Source: Dreissena polymorpha (taxonomy: Eukaryota; Mollusca; Bivalvia; Myida; Dreissenidae). From it: a stretch of DNA of 64,000 nucleotides. Below, one piece after another: positions 9,958-22,344 of the stretch. The position numbers and the translations under genes were made by a program. Each line of letters begins with the position of its first letter. Positions within the stretch are counted from its first letter, which is position 1. The stretch is taken from contig NC_068356.1 in the NCBI RefSeq assembly GCF_020536995.1, forward strand, positions 83,883,672-83,947,671, given 5' to 3'. Below the pieces are notes generated by a model. The model saw only the letters and a list, made by a program, of their open reading frames with translations, had not been told where the DNA came from and made no database searches.

Positions 9958-12528
9958 TAATTTTATTATTTTTAATAGTACGTTTAATAAGTTTAATACT
10001 ATTCATTAAATCGTGGGTTGCATCGAAAGCTTTAGGCTTTTTTCGAAACTATGAAGGCGGTCTCTTTAAAAACAACCAGTACTATTGTCTTCGGCTGAAA
10101 TTTTGAGAATGCTCCATGTTGGGGATTAGCCCGGGATCTATTAATCGCTAGGTGGACAAATGTGCTCATTGAATGCGGTTCGTGGGTTAGAAAATGGCCC
10201 TTACTTATTAAAGTTATAAATTGTTTTACAAACAATTTGCTATTGAAAGTTGTGGAATATTAGCTAATAAGAATGTCACTTCACAGATGTGAAGCTAATA
10301 CAAAAAGCTAAATGTTCCATCTTTAGGCACTTGGAGGAAAAGGTTAACATTTTTCAGCAATTAATCAGCAACTAATTTCCCACAATTGTCAAGATTCGCC
10401 GCGACGATTTATCTACCGAAACGGTATTTTGATTTATTATTCATGTTTGCCGAATTTAAGCTAATCTAATACCGTTGACACCTTCGAAACAAACGTCAAG
10501 CGGGATTACGGATAGGAAAATTTGAAAGCAACACCAGCGGGAAATCGCTATGGATTCCACAATAACACCCGTCCAATTGCTCCCGAATCTAGGCTAAACG
10601 ATACTTGACGCTTATCTGCGCAATACGTAAACACACCGGATCGCTGAAGTGGGCTTAAATTATAATATTCACTTGACTTTAGCGCAATTCGCGTTATTTG
10701 TCGCGTTAATTGACTGCCGGAACGGCATTAACACGTGCTTCAGGGACGGATGACAGGCCAAAAAAGGCAAACATCTCAGTCATTTTCTCTCCTTCGGATC
10801 GTGTCGCACAGATGCCAATCTGAAGGACAGAAATTGAGATTAGAATATCTGGAATGAGCAATTCCTTCAGCAATGGACGAGATGGAACAAACCTATTTGT
10901 TTTGTCGTGTCTGAAAGTAATCTTAAAAGATACAACATGTATATGCGCAATAGTGGAAATTATTAATCGCCGATTTATTCGTATCTCAGAAACGAAATTA
11001 TGCATACAATCGAAACCGATGGCATAAGAATATACACGATCTGTAATTATTGCAAAATAACGCCGGTACCGAAACAAATCTGCATCTTCATATGTACGAG
11101 GAATTTGGATTTGTGATATTTGAAATAAGGGTGATTGACTGTATTTAAAAACGATATATATTCATCTACATATATGATTAGTTCAAGACGTCGGTTCGAT
11201 TATTTTGGAGATTTGATAAAGGCTCTTCAATGATTATTAAGATAATTTGCTTTCAAGAAACTGTGCACAGTGGTAATAATTTTATTGAATTTTGATATTG
11301 GACACACTCATTCAATACATGCATGTCGAATTAAAGGGCAGCTTTTTTTCTCTCTGGCAGTCGACTGTTAATTTAAGTCCCATTTTTAGTTGTTCCCGTA
11401 GCGAACAGCTGATGTTGTTGACGAAAATTTCAAGTCAGTTCGGCTTATCTACGGAAAGCCTACTAACCGCCACTACTGCCGTATCCGCGCGAGAAAGAGT
11501 TGTATGATTTATGCAAGAGGTTTGAGTTCTTCAACTATTTTTATTCACAATGGAAACATTATGTGAATATCGTGTTAAACGGAATATTTTTGAACGGAGC
11601 TTATATAGAAAAGAATCAATAAACAATGCTTGTATTTTACGTGTCGCGGAAGCGATTATTAATGAATGATTAAAATAGTCCACTATCAACTGCGTCTTAA
11701 TGACGTAGTACAGCCCATTCATAATCTGAGGCTATTAATAGATTCGGGAAAACAACGCAATAGTATAAGGTTACGCTTGTTTATATTCTCAATCTATGAA
11801 ACTTTGAACATGAGTTCAACAATAACTTCAGGGATACGATCGACAACAACAAAAATGCTTCATAATCGCTAAAACCGAATATAAAAACCCGGGATGAAAA
11901 ACAAATAAATATAACAAGAATTATCTGTTTCGTAACCTCGTTCATGCTTCTACAGCGGCGTTAATTTGATATTTCGGGGAAACGTTCTTTTGTTCTCAAC
12001 AGATAGCGGCGGTCTTTTCTATTTACGGGTGCTAACAATGCAATAATAGAAGGTTAAGCTTGTTTATAATCACAGTTCTCAATTTATAAAACGTTGAACA
12101 TGAGTTCACCAATTACTACAGGTATACTAAAGACAATCTCAACAAATGCTTTATAATCGCTAAAACCGAATATTAAAAACAATTAAATATAACAAGAAAT
12201 ATTTTTTAAAGGTAGTCGGCGTAAATACTGACCTTGAAATAAAGTTTGCAATTAACGTTTCGAAATAAATTAATTGAAAACAAAAGTTTAACTATTGTGT
12301 GTGTGTTTTTTACTTGTAAGTCGCACATTCGCCGCATGAAAAGTGTGTTATCATTGTCAAACCACACATACGTGTAAGTTGATAAAAATTATACTACGGG
12401 AGTGCACATCATATGTGTCCTCACATGCCTTATTATGAGTATATTTCTTCACTATCGAAATATATCGTATGTAAATATTTGATTTAAACGCAGTTTTTTT
12501 CAACACATTTAAATCACACTTTCATAGC
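9958..12528. other. Gene-free upstream flank of the Gbx-like gene
   Basis: No repeat family and no coding exon recognised. Blocks such as 10380-10640 and 11390-11500 have higher GC, CAATTG/CAGCTG E-boxes and GATTTA/TAAT cores, and lack the simple-repeat texture of the rest. They are candidates for cis-regulatory DNA. A 123-codon open frame at 11077-10706 (minus) shows no recognisable domain. Confidence 0.4.
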
Positions 12529-12752
12529 CGCGTCATGCGAAAATAGGTCTTATGCGTTTCGACCAGCGTATCTTAAACCCAACATGTGCATTTGCACAGT
12601 CTGGTCAGAGGCTATGCTGTTCGCTATAAAATTACTCAATGTGTTATGGTCTCATTATGTATCTTCTGACCAGACTTAGAAATACGCAGGCTGAGTGGGC
12701 TATATATATGATGGGCGCATATGGAATAAGACCCATTTTCGCATGACGAGGG
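12529..12752. mobile_element. MITE with CGTCATGCGAAAATRGGTCTTAT termini
   Basis: The left end CGTCATGCGAAAATAGGTCT and the right end AGACCCATTTTCGCATGACG are inverted repeats. CAGTCTGGTCAGA near 12598 pairs with TCTGACCAGACT near 12664, so a second hairpin is nested inside. No coding capacity. This family differs from the dominant nested-hairpin one. Confidence 0.8.
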
Positions 12753-15475
12753 TCATTAAAATTCTTATTGCGAATTGTATATGGCACATTTTAGCTTAAT
12801 GCTTTTCGATAAACAAATTGAATTCAAAATAGCAAACTTGTAAATAAGGACAGCCTATCCAGGCGTTCATGAACGATTTCCAGACGTGCTGACCGAGTAC
12901 GGCAAACGTTGTGGTTGGATTATTAAACGATTTTCCTCTTATCGAGACACTATACTATTTTGGTAATGTTTGTTTTCTCATATTTAAAGCAAAACTGTGT
13001 TTATTGATAATCAATTATATATTCCCCGGACGATTAAGTGAACGAGTACTGACCCTGAAATTCTGCGAGATGGATTTAAACGCGTAATTGTAACTGGGCC
13101 ACAATTTGTGTCGTTTAGTCCGGAATTCCTTACACTGAACAGTGCTACATCCTTTACGCTGAGCACAGACAAAGTGATGTAGCCAAAATTCAGAGGTTTT
13201 ATCTCGAATCAGCCTATGAAATATTCGAAAATATTCATGCATTATGTAAAAGTCATATAAGGCGAAAAGCTGGGTAAAACAGCTATGCCGAAAAAGCGCA
13301 TTAATTAGTGCATTATACCCATGTTTAGGTCAGAGTTGTTGACACCGTGTGAACTGCTAGGGTAAGAAGTAATGAATAAGTAACAAAGTACGGGTCAACA
13401 GGGCTGTCTTTATGACTACATAATTTGTGACTAAAAAAAAGTATTGCTCGTAGATTCATTTTTTTTATATTTATTTTCATCAATAATCGTTTTGTATATT
13501 TTGAATTTGTATATGATGTCAAAAATCAAAAGTTTTGTACAGGGAATTTTCATCATGAAATAATATTCTGAGGGAGATTCCAACAATATTCATTTAATAT
13601 GATGGTGATTGCAAATTGTCTTTATATTTAGTTCTTATTACAATTTTCATCATACTTTTTATGCTTTCAGAACGTCCAAAAACGGCCGTGTTGTTGTAAT
13701 TTTGTCTAGGTTATCTCTATGAAATAAATAGGATGATAAAAAGTGAATTCAAATCTCGACCCGTGCGTTATGACACACTCTCTATACATTTGAATGGCGT
13801 ATGTTCATTTCAAACTTGCGATTAACTTTGAAAAATGAGTTGTATCTTAAATTATGCAATAGTGATCAACTTCAGTGCCTTCAGCGCTTTGATATAAGTT
13901 GACATAGAATCAAGTTTTGCAGTAGTTACGGATGTGTGGCCACTTTTGGTCAATGACGCATGTCGTTGTTCAGTTGTTTCAATAAGGCACACTCAACAGT
14001 ATAATGAAAACAAGCAGAAATCAGCGATTGCCAAAATAAGTCGGTAATAGCATAATTGCATCCTTGTACTTTTACAATAGAACATGACGACATTCGTCTG
14101 TTCTCCTTTAAAATATGAAAAATGATTATGTTTACCACTCAAGGGACCTGTTTCGAACGTTTTATTGAATATCCGTTTCAAAAGTGTTTTTTTTCTGAGT
14201 CAGCACATTTAAACAAATGAGTTATCAAATCGTTGCATCTGTAACTAGTTGTGTCAATGTAAGTATCGCACTCGAAGGCGAGTAAAATACACAAGAAAGG
14301 CGTGATATTTCAACGTACTCAATCAACAATTAACTGTACGTCATCCGTTATTTAAGCACTTGCGTTTTTGGCGATTTTCAGTAGCCGATATGACCAAAGA
14401 GCAATCAAAGAGCAATTACAAGTTCCGCTTAGCTAAACAGTGATCATTATTGTATTTAAATACAGGATAATGATTTAAAAAAACACCACCCTCTTGAGGT
14501 TTGTATGGATTACTAGTAGTCTATTGTACTGACATCTTAGGAAGCTCGTAACCGAAAACGTCTCTAAATACAGATGATTCAATAGTGTAATATAATTTTA
14601 AAATGATGTAAACAAAAGATTGCGCTGCATTTTATGTATCCTAGAGTAAAGTTAAAAAAAAGGCTTTCATCCATCTAAAATACAGTCAGCAATAGCATCT
14701 GAACAATGCTTCATTCAAACCAATGATTAAGATATTGAATCATCATTATTATTCTTTGCTCTGATCTTGAATCAACAATATTCTCATTTGCTCTGATCTT
14801 AAATTAACGATACTTTCCTTTTCTAAAATAAGGTGTAACTATATAGACCTTGTTAAATCACGGAAAAGGCTGAATATGGTAGGGCATCCGGGTTATATGG
14901 ACACGTTTCAAATAAATTATACATTGTTTACAAATATTTAATTAAAAGACGCAAAAAAATCTGGCTAAACGTTACTTGAAAGGACTTCAAATGCATGCAC
15001 TCACTTAAACGACATTGTAAAAATTAATTCAAACATTAATAGAGTCTCAATTGATATTTCATTTAATGTGCAGTTTCAAGAATTTGAAGTAACGCCTATT
15101 TTATATATCAAACAATTTCTTCAAGCCCGTTTGAAAGTATACAGCGCTATTCGAACGTCAAATACTTTAATAGCCAACTTTGTACTTTCTAACATATCTT
15201 TCGTCTCATTAAATTTCAATCCTTAATCGTTTCAAACTGAAATATTAATGTGTGGGCAATTAAGGTCTTTCCTCAAAACAAAATGGCAACGTCATTTACG
15301 ACTCATTTACTACGTTCTGTTTGTTGCTATAAAGAGATATAATATCACATATTCAAACTAGAAAGTACAAACACTTAATGTTCAAGTACGATGTGAGCTA
15401 AACGCATATACTTAAACAATATAATACAGGAACACTATAAACTATAAGTATTAATTATATATTTGTGTCTTGTTC
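12753..15475. other. Unique AT-rich DNA
   Basis: No gene, RNA or repeat family recognised. Short open frames on both strands lack domains, codon bias or splice context. Confidence 0.5.
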
Positions 15476-15481
15476 TTATAA

Positions 15482-15722
15482 AACTGGGCATAATACATGT
15501 GCGTAAAGTGTCGTCCCAGATTTGCCTGTGCAGTCCGCACAGGCTAATCAGGGACGACACTTTCCGCCTAAACTTGATTTTCGGTAAGGAGGGACTTCCT
15601 TGAAACTAAAAATACCATTAAAGCGGAAAGTGTCGTTCCTGATTAGCCTGTGCGGACTGCACAGGCTAATCTGGGACGACACTTTACGCACAAGAATTAA
15701 GCCCAGTTTTCTCAGAACAAGA
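15482..15722. mobile_element. Nested-hairpin MITE, best-preserved copy
   Basis: AAACTGGGCATAATACATGT at the left pairs with the right end ACAAGAATTAAGCCCAGTTT. Each arm contains its own perfect small palindrome (CCTGTGCAGTCCGCACAGG at 15528-15546 and CCTGTGCGGACTGCACAGG at 15647-15665). The unit would fold as a cruciform of two stem-loops inside one long stem. This copy is close to a consensus for the family. Confidence 0.9.
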
Positions 15723-15775
15723 CACATTTTATATTCTTGATTATACTTTTCCAGAATGAAGCTCTGGGTGTCGAA

Positions 15776-16005
15776 TTACCCATTTATGCCCAGTGGACTC
15801 TCCCATCCTTCAAAATTGGATCAATGTATTTCCAAAATTAGGGATGTCTAGTATATGAATTTCTATATAAAGAATATTTCTTACAGAAATTCCTTAAAGC
15901 ATACAGCGCAGACCCTGATGAGACGCCGCATTATGCGGCGTCTCATCTGGATCTGCGCTGTTTGCCAAGGCCTTTTTGTCTAGACGCTAGGCATTAATGG
16001 GTTAA
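15776..16005. mobile_element. TTAACCCAT-ended MITE with complete internal hairpin
   Basis: Same family as 2998-3464. The ends are TTACCCATTTATGCC and GGCATTAATGGGTTAA. The centre holds the perfect palindrome GATGAGACGCCGCATTATGC and its continuation (about 15918-15947), which the earlier copies have lost on one side. It sits only 53 bp from the preceding MITE. Confidence 0.8.
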
Positions 16006-16035
16006 CTTTTCGTGTCAACTTGCCTAAATCCTCAT

Positions 16036-16700
16036 CCTACATGTACCAAGTGGACTACTTGTTTTGTCCTTTCGTTTCCGGTTAACGGTCAAATACAGTA
16101 ATGCCGATCTTACTAGTAAAAAATGTATCAACATCCTCATTATATTACCGTAAATTTTAATATAAATGATTTGATTGTACGCATTTCAAATCATTGCACC
16201 TTAAGAGAATACTAGCCGTGTGTTATCAATTTAAAAAGTGTTTCTATCATCTTGTTTTATCGGCTGCCTACTGACGTAAGCATTTGATTGAATCGTTCAA
16301 TTCACTGACACAGGGTTTTGTCATTTTTGAACGCAGTTGCTTTAAAAATTATGGAATAGATGGCTTGCTTGGAACCGGTGAGACTGCATTTAGCATTTCT
16401 TTAAAAGGTGAAATGAACTCTAATAACGGGCAATCTGAACGCATCGGACAGTGGGCTACACCACACCACACCAGACGATCGCCCTTATGGCGGAATTGTC
16501 CGAGGATTCCCGATTGTAAGTGATTTTAGAAAATTTTTCGGTTTGACGACAGTGACAGTGACGTAAAATAGGATAAAGTCTAATTATTTAGTTTCACTGT
16601 TCTTTTCTTTTCAGAGAAAATTGACGTAGAATTTAAATGGCAATTTGAATATGTCATTGGTTTGTTAGCTGATCAAATAATGTCAATTCTCAAAGAGTTG
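16036..16700. repeat. Dispersed repeat related to 37890-38560
   Basis: Shares AACCGGTGAGACTG, a following ATTTCTTTAAA, GTTAACGGTCAAA-like and AATGTATCAA blocks in the same order with 37890-38560. Diverged, no terminal repeats found, no coding capacity recognised. The 79-codon frame at 16284-16523 is not conserved between the two copies. Confidence 0.45.
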
Positions 16701-18039
16701 ACTTCTTGCACCAAATGTTGTAAAAAGAAAGTATGAAGTATTCTTTATGTCGTGTTCAGATTTTCGACTCATCATGGAAGTGAACAAAAAGTGACGACAA
16801 TAAGCATATTGATTTTAACCCATACACAGTCTTAAGTAGAGTGCCTGTAGAGGTTAGACTCTATGCCAGTTAGTAAAAGTGTGTTTAAACACATGTTAGA
16901 AAGATTGTTTAAAATCTAAAATTTAACAATGTCGGCTGGGATGAAAAGTGCCTCATGATTGACGTACGGCTTCATATTTTGAAAGTTTAAAATGGCAGTC
17001 GTGCTTTTTTGGTCTTTGGCTTTGGTGAAACAAGAATTTTGGTTTGAACAAAATCTTATGTGTCCATTGAATGATGATTCTATTTTGATAGAGACGTGTA
17101 GCGATATGTTGACTTGTTAAAACCCAGAAATGAAAGATATATAGTTAGATCTACATGCACACCATACAAACAGGCAATACTTCCAAATTGTATAAATATT
17201 TAAAACAGGAGTTGTGTGGTGTCGTACCACTTTAAGGAGACTAACACTTTTAAATCGGCGATTAAACTTTATGAATAATTACGCTCAATGAGCTCATCAA
17301 CTTGACCAGAAACTTCGAAGTAATAAAAATGAAATGATAGATAAATACTGCAAATATCAATACACTAATATCAGGGATGCTAGATACAAAGCTTAATAGA
17401 GATAACTGCCAATACCGCCATACTACTAGAATTAACAATATTAAGCTGGAGACAATCCTGGCAATTACCTGTTTCAAAGTGCGTGTGGCCCCCATGGCTG
17501 CTAATTGGTTAAAATGCGGGTTTGCTGCATGGTTCGCTGTTTCGTTGAATATTGAACACGAAACGAGGACACGCTGTGTCCATCTAACTGATCATGAAAA
17601 CCGGTTCGAGCAATGCTGTGGGCAAACCTTTACCATTTTTTTCTTTCTAAAATTATATTCTATTCAAAAGCTCTTTAATTGCAAGCTCTACAATCTAGTA
17701 AATTAAATAATTTACTGACACACTTCAAACAATGACCAAAATCTATGAACACGTCCCTTTAAGTACGGTGAACATGTAGAATGTACATTGAAAGTACATC
17801 GCGTTTGAATTTATGACGTCATTGGAAGTCAAATCTGGCGTGGAACTTTGATATAGGTCTACAAGCAGGACCGGGGGTATTTGTGGCTGTTTCTAGATAA
17901 TGACGGCTGCTAAATCTATATATTTTAAGAGTGACTTGCTTATGATTTTTTATTTGAAACAATTTAACTGGTACTATTTTGCTCGGCTAAAGATAGCCAT
18001 ACGTTTCTCAGCTTTTTAATTTGTCATTTTAAAATCTTA
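16701..18039. other. Unique DNA
   Basis: Nothing recognised on either strand beyond short random open frames. Confidence 0.5.
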
Positions 18040-18523
18040 TTAAAGGGACATTTTTTACAGATTTTGGCATGTATTTAAGTTTGATAAATGTAAACATTGG
18101 ATATAAAAAGCTTCAGTAGAGCTAAAAACAATAATAAAATTAAAGAAAGAACAAAAAGTTACCCTCAATTGGGCTTGAACCACTGACCCCTGGAGTAAAA
18201 GTCTATCGCTTAGACCACTTGGCAATCAGTGCTCATGCAATTAGTGATGCATTTTATACGTTATAAAAGCACTCTTCGTAGTATCCCAAAGTATAACGAC
18301 AACAACAGAGCTCTCCAAATTAATCAACCGTTTCGTGTGGCAACGCTTTTTAATTATCAGGTTTTTAAATCGTCAGATGATGCATATAATGGCTATTGTA
18401 GCATATGGTAAATATTCAGTATTACTGTTTCCTCACAAATATCATAACTACAACGAACATTTGCGAATCTGAAACGATTTTTTTTAATTTTGTCAATTTA
18501 CCAACGTGAAAAGGCCCCGTTTA
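18040..18523 (-). mobile_element. tRNA-carrying TTAA MITE, copy 3
   Basis: Reverse orientation. Starts TTAAAGGGACATTTTT, carries the tRNA-like part in reverse (GGGCTTGAACCACTGACCCC, 18171-18190), and ends near CGTGAAAAGGCCCCGTTTAG, a worn version of the other terminal repeat. It aligns with copy 1 almost throughout. Confidence 0.7.
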
Positions 18524-18589
18524 GGCTTCTTCCTGAAAGTCACGACAATGATCTTGATGTTAAAGTATATGATCCTATGTCTCCAAATT

Positions 18590-18800
18590 GTATTCACACT
18601 TATATGTATCATGAATATTGCTGGGCCAACTGTGATGTTTAGCGCTCTAAAATCGGTTTAAACCCCCAGTGCTTAGAATTGACCGTTCCAAGGCTGTGAC
18701 CCAGGTTTATTCTTCAATGTGTGTATGTTGTTTGGTATTGTACCGTACAGTTTGGGCAATTGGTTACTTGCCATAAATAAAAGATCACGAACATTAACAT
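18590..18800 (+). repeat. SINE-like repeat, diverged copy
   Basis: Matches 43592-43884 through AATATTGCTGGGCCAA, GACCGTTCCAAGGC and GTTTGGGCAAT. The 3' tail is more diverged here. The head includes GGTTTAAACCCCC, a possible B box, so a Pol III-derived SINE is plausible but not proven. Confidence 0.6.
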
Positions 18801-18859
18801 TTTCAATAACGCTTTGACAGCTTGAACTCTAAAAGGGGAACAACACGTGCGCGTTCGGG

Positions 18860-19095
18860 ATAAAAATCTAGCCTTACTGCATGTGCGTAAAGTGTTCACC
18901 TAAATTAGTGAGTGTAGTCCGCACAGGTTCAAGATGAACTTCATTTCCGCCTTGACTGGATTTTTGTGAAGTAGGGATTCCCGCAAAGGAATAATATCAT
19001 AAAAGTGTAAAGTGCCATCCCTGATAAGCCTCTGTGGACTGCGCAGGCTAATTTTGGACGAAACTTCATGTACATGCATTAAGTCCATTTAATGG
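18860..19095. mobile_element. Nested-hairpin MITE copy
   Basis: CTGCATGTGCGTAAAGTG on the left pairs with CTTCATGTACATGCATTAAG on the right. Both inner palindromes are worn. Confidence 0.7.
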
Positions 19096-19805
19096 GGTTG
19101 TTAATGGGCAAAACAAGACAGAACTACCATTTCACAGATGAAACATTCCATCACGATGCGAATTTGGGTCCAATATAGGCTAGCCTATATGGGCATTCCC
19201 AGATACCGCCCAGATGAATCGCATATAGATGACCTGTTAGGAAAAAAAAAAGAATTTAAATCTGTTTAAAATGTATATTGTTTTGTGTTTGCGCTCGTTT
19301 GTGAGAGCACAGTTCTAAGCAATTTTTTGTTTATCTTAGTAATTGAAATCGTATAATGAATGGCATGTTTTGGGTCTAACAATAAACATATGCGCACAAT
19401 TAAATTGGATATTTGTCTCTTGTCCTAAAAAGACTAGCGAGTGTTACGAAGAGTTTCTCTCTACGTAATGTTTTTTTCAAATTTATTGTTTTCTCGTACA
19501 TTTGACAATTTCATGGAACGTACATTGCACATATGCCAAATCGAATTCGTAGACAACCGACTTGCATCGGTTTATCAAAACGTTATTGTGGTGGTGGTTA
19601 CTCCACCGCCGAATTGCAATTGTATGATTAGTAGGAAATGATAATGAATGCTTCTAAATCCGAAAATTTTGTTATCACTGCCTTCATATTATATTTATTT
19701 TTAATATTGAAAACGGGCAGGTGCATTTTGGTGACATATCGACTTTCAGTCTATCATCCTTAAGTATTATGAACACTTTGGAAAAATGTTTTTTTGTCAT
19801 TATAT
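19096..19805. other. Unique DNA
   Basis: No gene or repeat recognised. Confidence 0.5.
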
Positions 19806-20470
19806 ATGGAGTGGCCAGAAACGGATATTTATTGACCGATAAACCTGTCGAAAGTTAAGCACCGTTTGACCAGTTCTATAAATTGGGAGGGTTCAGTGAA
19901 CAGTTGATTGGCCACAGTGCCCAAATGGAGAAATATATTGTCAAAAGTGAAACAAGTCATACATTTCTAGCGTCGAAACAATATTCGGTCGATTACCAAG
20001 CAACACATAAACAGACGTGAAATAGGTACCTTCGATTAAACACACGGTTGCAAGCAAATGAAGTGTATTTTATTGGAAATGCCCGTCCTCTTTATGATTT
20101 TGGTGAAGTTATGATTAAATTTAAAAGAAAGAAAACACGAATTCATACGCAAGAACATTCATTATTTATGTCTGGAAAGCGTTTCCACGGATCGTTAAAC
20201 CTGTTGAAAAAGTGGATATATTAATTTTGACAAGTTCTTTAAAATGGGCGTGTACACTTACGGTTTGTTAACCATCTTGTCCTAATGGAGAACACTTTCT
20301 TAAGAAATGAAAAATATGAATGGCGACAGTTGTTAAAAATTCAATACATAAACAACCGCCAATAGGTCCCGTCCATTAAATTCTATGTTGGCAACAAATG
20401 TGGTTAACGATATCGGGAAAGGTCTGCCTCCTTTTTGTTCACTTTATGTAAATTATGATTACATTAAATT
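19806..20470. repeat. Old tandem duplication, ~360-bp unit
   Basis: The unit starting near 19810 (GACCGATAAACCTGTCGAAA, CAAATGGAGAAATATA, AATAGGTACCTTCGATTAAA) is repeated in the same order near 20180 (GATCGTTAAACCTGTTGAAA, CTAATGGAGAACACTT, AATAGGTCCCGTCCATTAAA). Diverged by eye to perhaps 65-70% identity. No open frame is kept in both. Confidence 0.55.
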
Positions 20471-21934
20471 GCTACGAAACCTTATATATCACTCAAAATC
20501 TTAACAGTTAGGACTATCCTTCCTCCTTGCCCCCTCCCTCCCTCTTTATTGATACCATGAATTAAGGCGCAAACGGTTGACCGAAAACAAATCGGATTCG
20601 CAGGTCGAAAACAATACCCGTGGATTCGGGACGTTTTTGCCAACGATACCAGTTCGAATAGCTTATTCACGCAAGGGCATATACCTTGTTTATTTGTAGA
20701 TAGGTTAAATACTTTAAGTAACATTTTCTTCTAAATATTTTAAAACATTGTCTCTATTCCAAATTATCAGAATACCTCATTTATAAATTCGTTAAATCTC
20801 AAAAATGTTAGACACGCTTTATTTTAGGTTGAAAGTATTTTTGTTGTTCTGTGCTTTTGATCTTTGGAGGAGCCAGTAAATGATGTCACACAATAATTAT
20901 AATTTTTTTCAACCATGTGGTGTATACTTAATAAATAGTTGCTTCAGTTTTATAGTCGTTGATTGATCAATTATATTACAATTTCTAACAGATTAACTGT
21001 CTTTTTCTAACTAGACAAACAGCCAAATTTGTAATGCGTTAAAGGAAACGCGTTGTTGAATGCTGCATTATTAATTCTATAAACTTTTTGAAATCCTGTC
21101 CCGACCCGACCCGACCCGACCTCAAATTCTAATGGAATTTAAATATTGACATGCCGACCCTACCCAAAGAAAGGTTTTACCCGTATGAGCCAAACTATAA
21201 ATTCTACTGTTTCTCACCATGGTTCTGCGATGAACTGCAGACAATAATTAGTCACTGACATTAAGACACGACCTTGTTAAAAACGCACACATGAACGCAT
21301 AAACGTGTTATTAACCCCTGTCGTCAATGCGTGTGGTCGATTTCTATAGCAATCAGCGAAAATGCGGGTATTATTTAAACTGATACAATGTAATTTAGAC
21401 ATTGGTCTGTTGACGCATGGTAGGCCAAATGAGCTCGCACAATATGACACGTGTGGTACCTTCAAGCCTGCTGTCCATGTTATTACAAGGAATCAAACAT
21501 TCAATGTGAAACATTCAATGTGATACTGAGTCCGTTTTAACCGAATTTTTACGAAAGTGACATCTATGCCAACTAAAGAATACGTTTATTTACAATTAAA
21601 ACTTCGTCAATCTGTACATATAAGATTGATTTTGCCCTCCTAATTCTTAACTTATTCACATTTGGCTTTGAAGGAACCTTTAGAGCTCCATTAATTTTAT
21701 TTCATACGCATATTTACTTCCCAAGCAAAACTGATTACATTGTTTGTTTTCTTCTTTGTTTTATCATCAAATTATTATATTGTTATATTTATTGGATATC
21801 CACGTCGTTTCTCCGATACCTAAATTTCGAACGTGTTTTTGTAGGCTGCAAAAATATACTTGATCAATTTTAAAATTAATACTATAATATTATAACATTT
21901 AACAATATTTTGAAGACTTGCAACTTTATATAAA
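20471..21934. other. Unique DNA with two small low-complexity tracts
   Basis: A pyrimidine tract rich in CCCTCC lies at 20518-20547, and four to five copies of CCCGA lie at 21102-21121. Otherwise nothing recognised. Confidence 0.6.
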
Positions 21935-22337
21935 TGTAACCCAGCTAGAAAAATCCCCGACCATACTGGGGATCGAACCCGGGACCTCCCGGTTCCAAAT
22001 CAGGCAGACACTTTACCGCGTCGCTATAAAAGCTAGCTCATATAGCAAGGCAGTATAAGTTCTCCTTATACCGAACCCTGCTACATATACCCCCTCCAAT
22101 TGTGAAATTCTTCCACGAATTTCCTAGTGCCATGAAATCTGTGGGACGTCTGACACACATGGTGTTTTTTTAACGTTGGGCGCCAATGTAACCCAGCTAG
22201 AAAAATCCCCGACTACCATGGGGATCGAACCCGGGACCTCCCGGTTCTAAATCAGTCAGACACTCTACCGCGTCGCTATAAAAGCTAGCTCATATAGCAA
22301 GGCAGTATAAGTTCTCCTTATACCGAACCCTGCTACA
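21935..22337 (-). mobile_element. TRIM (LTR retroelement in miniature) with a tRNA-like sequence in its LTR
   Basis: LTR kin, read on the minus strand. Two 151-bp direct repeats, 22187-22337 (5' LTR) and 21935-22085 (3' LTR), each start TGTAGCAGGG and end GGGTTACA. They differ at about 7 positions (~95% identical), so the insertion is old but not ancient. The internal part is only 101 bp. It starts with a primer-binding-site-like TTGGCGCCCAACGTT right after the 5' LTR and ends with a polypurine tract TTGGAGGGGGTATA right before the 3' LTR. TAAA flanks both ends. Each LTR holds TAGCGACGCGGTAGAGTG (A-box-like) and GGGTTCGATCCC (B box). It is non-coding, so whole in the sense of a TRIM, and must use another element's proteins. 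Confidence 0.85.
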
Positions 22338-22344
22338 TAAACAT

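Noticed and set aside
9726-10106. Thr/Pro-rich protein (126 codons)
   Set aside because: By-product of the CCA/CCG triplet block; the opposite strand gives an equally open Val/Gly frame.
10706-11077. 123-codon minus-strand frame
   Set aside because: No domain, no codon bias, no splice or start context.
18229-18411. 60-codon frame
   Set aside because: Entirely inside the tRNA-carrying MITE.
21102-21121. Interstitial telomeric repeat
   Set aside because: CCCGA units do not match the mollusc telomere (CCCTAA) and the run is very short.
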